A DNA stretch of 64,000 bases. It comes from an uncultured Candidatus Binatia bacterium. GTDB lineage: Bacteria; Desulfobacterota; Binatia; Bin18. The position numbers and the translations under genes are program-made. Below are positions 62,801 to 64,000 of this stretch, in pieces; positions within the stretch are counted from its first letter, which is position 1, and each line of letters begins with the position of its first letter. The notes under the pieces are model-generated. The model saw only the letters and a list, made by a program, of their open reading frames with translations. It did no database searches and was not told the DNA's origin. Location of the stretch: positions 4,459,338-4,523,337 of the forward strand of contig OY282457.1 in assembly GCA_958296235.1 (NCBI GenBank), in the 5' to 3' direction.

Positions 62801-63661
62801 CGGCCGGCGCAGCCGCTCTGCCATGCGGACGGCTTCAAGCGTCTCTCTGACATCATGGACGCGGATAATGTGGGCTCCGTTGACCACGGCAATGGCGGCG
62901 CAGGTCAGCGAGCCAACGAGACGCTCCTGGACATTTGTCTGACCTAGAATCTTACCAATAAAGGATTTGCGCGAGGCTCCGACGAGGAGGGGAAATCCTA
63001 ACGACCGCAGGTCAGCGAGCGCCCGCAGAACCAGGCAATCCCATTCGTCCCAGGCCATCCCAGGCTCACGAAAAAATCCGATCCCAGGGTCGAGTACAAT
63101 CTGTTGCTCTGCAATGCCGGCCTGCTCCGCGCGCGCCAGACTGTCCCGCAGGGCATTCTTGATACGCTCCAAAGGTGGTCCGCTACGGGGACGCTGTTCA
63201 CTCGCCATCAGAATCGCGCCGGCTCCAGAACGGGCAATCAGCGGAGCCATAGCCGGATCATTCCTCAAACCACTGACATCGTTGACAATCCGAGCGCCCG
63301 CCCGCAGGGCGGCCCGGGCCGGCTGGGACCGCTTGGTATCAGCCGAGATTGGAATTGAAACAGCCGCCGCGGTGGCTTCAACGGCCTGGGATAAACGTTC
63401 GGTTTCTTCTGCTTCTGAAATATCAGTTTTGAGGTACGGGGCGGTGGACATAGCCCCAATATCGATGATATCAGCTCCCTCACCTGCCAGTGCATGCGCC
63501 GTTTCCGCTATCTGCTCACGATTGGTATGGACTGAGGCCGGGTAAAAAGACTCAGGGCTGACGTTCAGAACGGCCATAATCCGGACCGGCCGTGTGTCGC
63601 CGACCGGAACGCCTGCCAATTGCGCAGAAAGGGGGGGAGGGGTGCGGCTCATGAGGGGCAT
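62789..63661 (-). CDS. folP: Dihydropteroate synthase
   Basis: This 290-residue TIM-barrel enzyme joins DHPP and p-aminobenzoate. Family motifs are MAVLNVSPESFYPA, ADIIDIGAMSTAP, ISADTKRSQPARAALRAGA, IVNDVSGLRND, LDPGIGFFREPG and GASRKSFIG. The glycine-rich PPPLS segment at the start may be an extension; ATG 63652 is an alternative start. It overlaps the phosphatase end by 12 bases. Confidence 0.93.
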   Translation of the reverse strand: MPLMSRTPPPLSAQLAGVPVGDTRPVRIMAVLNVSPESFYPASVHTNREQIAETAHALAGEGADIIDIGAMSTAPYLKTDISEAEETERLSQAVEATAAAVSIPISADTKRSQPARAALRAGARIVNDVSGLRNDPAMAPLIARSGAGAILMASEQRPRSGPPLERIKNALRDSLARAEQAGIAEQQIVLDPGIGFFREPGMAWDEWDCLVLRALADLRSLGFPLLVGASRKSFIGKILGQTNVQERLVGSLTCAAIAVVNGAHIIRVHDVRETLEAVRMAERLRRPLGG

Positions 63662-63710
63662 GCTATACCGTTACTGATCAGAAGTTGAGACCGGCCTGGG
63701 GTAGAGACGG

Positions 63711-63749
63711 CAGGAGCCGCATTTCTGGTTTGCGGGCTCCTGTATTTTT
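63711..63749 (+). promoter_or_regulatory. Hairpin with U run upstream of the GST gene
   Basis: CAGGAGC and GCTCCTG, extended by CGCA/TGCG with one bulge, form a strong stem and are followed by TATTTTTC. It sits 39 bases before the GST start and downstream of no plus-strand gene, so it may be a leader attenuator or the end of an unseen small RNA. Confidence 0.35.
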
Positions 63750-63787
63750 CACTACACTGCCCTGGCATGAGATAGGAGAGTGGAACT

Positions 63788-64000
63788 ATGAAATTGTACG
63801 ACTTCCCCCTCAGCCCCTACTGCCAAAAAGTACGCCTCGCGCTGGCTGAAAAAGAATTATCGTACGATAAAGTCTTTGTTGATCTGACGAAGAGCGAACA
63901 GCGCAGTCCTGAATTTCTCCGGTTAAATCCGTACGGCAAGGTGCCAGTCCTGATCGATGATGAAGAAGTCATTTACGACTCGACGTTTATTAACGAATAT
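63788..64000 (+). CDS. Glutathione S-transferase family protein, cut by window edge
   Basis: The first 71 residues read MKLYDFPLSPYCQKVRLALA, then LNPYGKVPVLIDDEEVIYDS, the thioredoxin-like N-terminal domain of GSTs. The SPYCQKV motif includes the likely catalytic Ser/Cys position. The helical C-terminal domain lies outside the window. GATAGGAGAGTGG precedes the ATG. Confidence 0.85.
   Translation, partial: MKLYDFPLSPYCQKVRLALAEKELSYDKVFVDLTKSEQRSPEFLRLNPYGKVPVLIDDEEVIYDSTFINEY

Overview
The window looks like chromosomal DNA from an uncultured, high-GC, diderm (Gram-negative) bacterium. Two predicted outer-membrane barrels (a FadL-type transporter at 4761-6335 and an opacity-like barrel at 28157-29173) argue for an outer membrane. 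The catabolic gene set recalls lineages such as Tectomicrobia/Entotheonella or Binatota: acyl-CoA dehydrogenases, a CoA transferase, a thiolase, an acyl-CoA synthetase, SDRs, two luciferase-like F420/flavin oxidoreductases and two F420/PPOX-fold proteins. No rRNA or single-copy phylogenetic marker was available to test this, so the placement is only an inference.

Layout. 1-12.7 kb: a cut-off MazE/AbrB antitoxin, a MITE-like repeat, acyl-CoA dehydrogenase, a Phd-VapC pair, a molybdopterin oxidoreductase, FadL porin, a broken Uma2 gene, a DUF433/DUF5615 pair, CoA transferase, LLM oxidoreductase, zinc dehydrogenase, then a Septu-like ATPase/HNH defence pair. 12.9-20.8 kb: ankyrin protein, thiolase, R3H ATPase, acyl-CoA synthetase, two alpha/beta hydrolases and an SDR lacking its usual catalytic lysine. 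20.9-25.7 kb: an unusual cluster with two PD-(D/E)XK-type proteins facing an exoribonuclease gene that overlaps a HEPN/zinc-finger gene. 25.9-31.4 kb: DHH phosphoesterase, a FemAB/GNAT-like protein, an outer-membrane barrel and thiC under a TPP riboswitch with a possible upstream ORF. 31.4-41.5 kb: mostly housekeeping (tRNA-Val, fmdB, yggT, proC, yggS, maf, der) plus lipid and redox enzymes and a Phd-ParE pair.

41.7-57.6 kb: a complete type III-B CRISPR-Cas locus. Its order is a CARF protein with a winged-helix-like tail, a broken Csx2-type CARF gene, cas10/cmr2, cmr3, cmr4, cmr5, one gene encoding a Cmr6-Cmr1 fusion, an embedded Uma2 nuclease gene, a CARF-HEPN (TIGR02710-type) effector, cas1, cas2, leader, an array of 18 good repeats plus one decayed repeat, a small membrane/coiled-coil protein and cas6. 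The expected logic is that Cas6 cuts at the repeat hairpin, the Cmr complex binds target RNA, the Cas10 GGDD palm makes cyclic oligoadenylate, and CARF proteins respond by RNA cleavage and possibly by transcriptional control. 57.6-64 kb: an NhaC-type antiporter, a secreted cysteine-rich protein, queG, an A-type Fe-S carrier, phosphoglycolate phosphatase, folP and the start of a GST gene.

The most interesting items are the exoribonuclease/HEPN-Swt1/zinc-finger gene pair with its duplicated junction, the Cmr6-Cmr1 fusion, the CARF-winged-helix protein, the C-to-A switch in the crRNA tag base of the five newest repeats, and the riboswitch/upstream-ORF arrangement before thiC.
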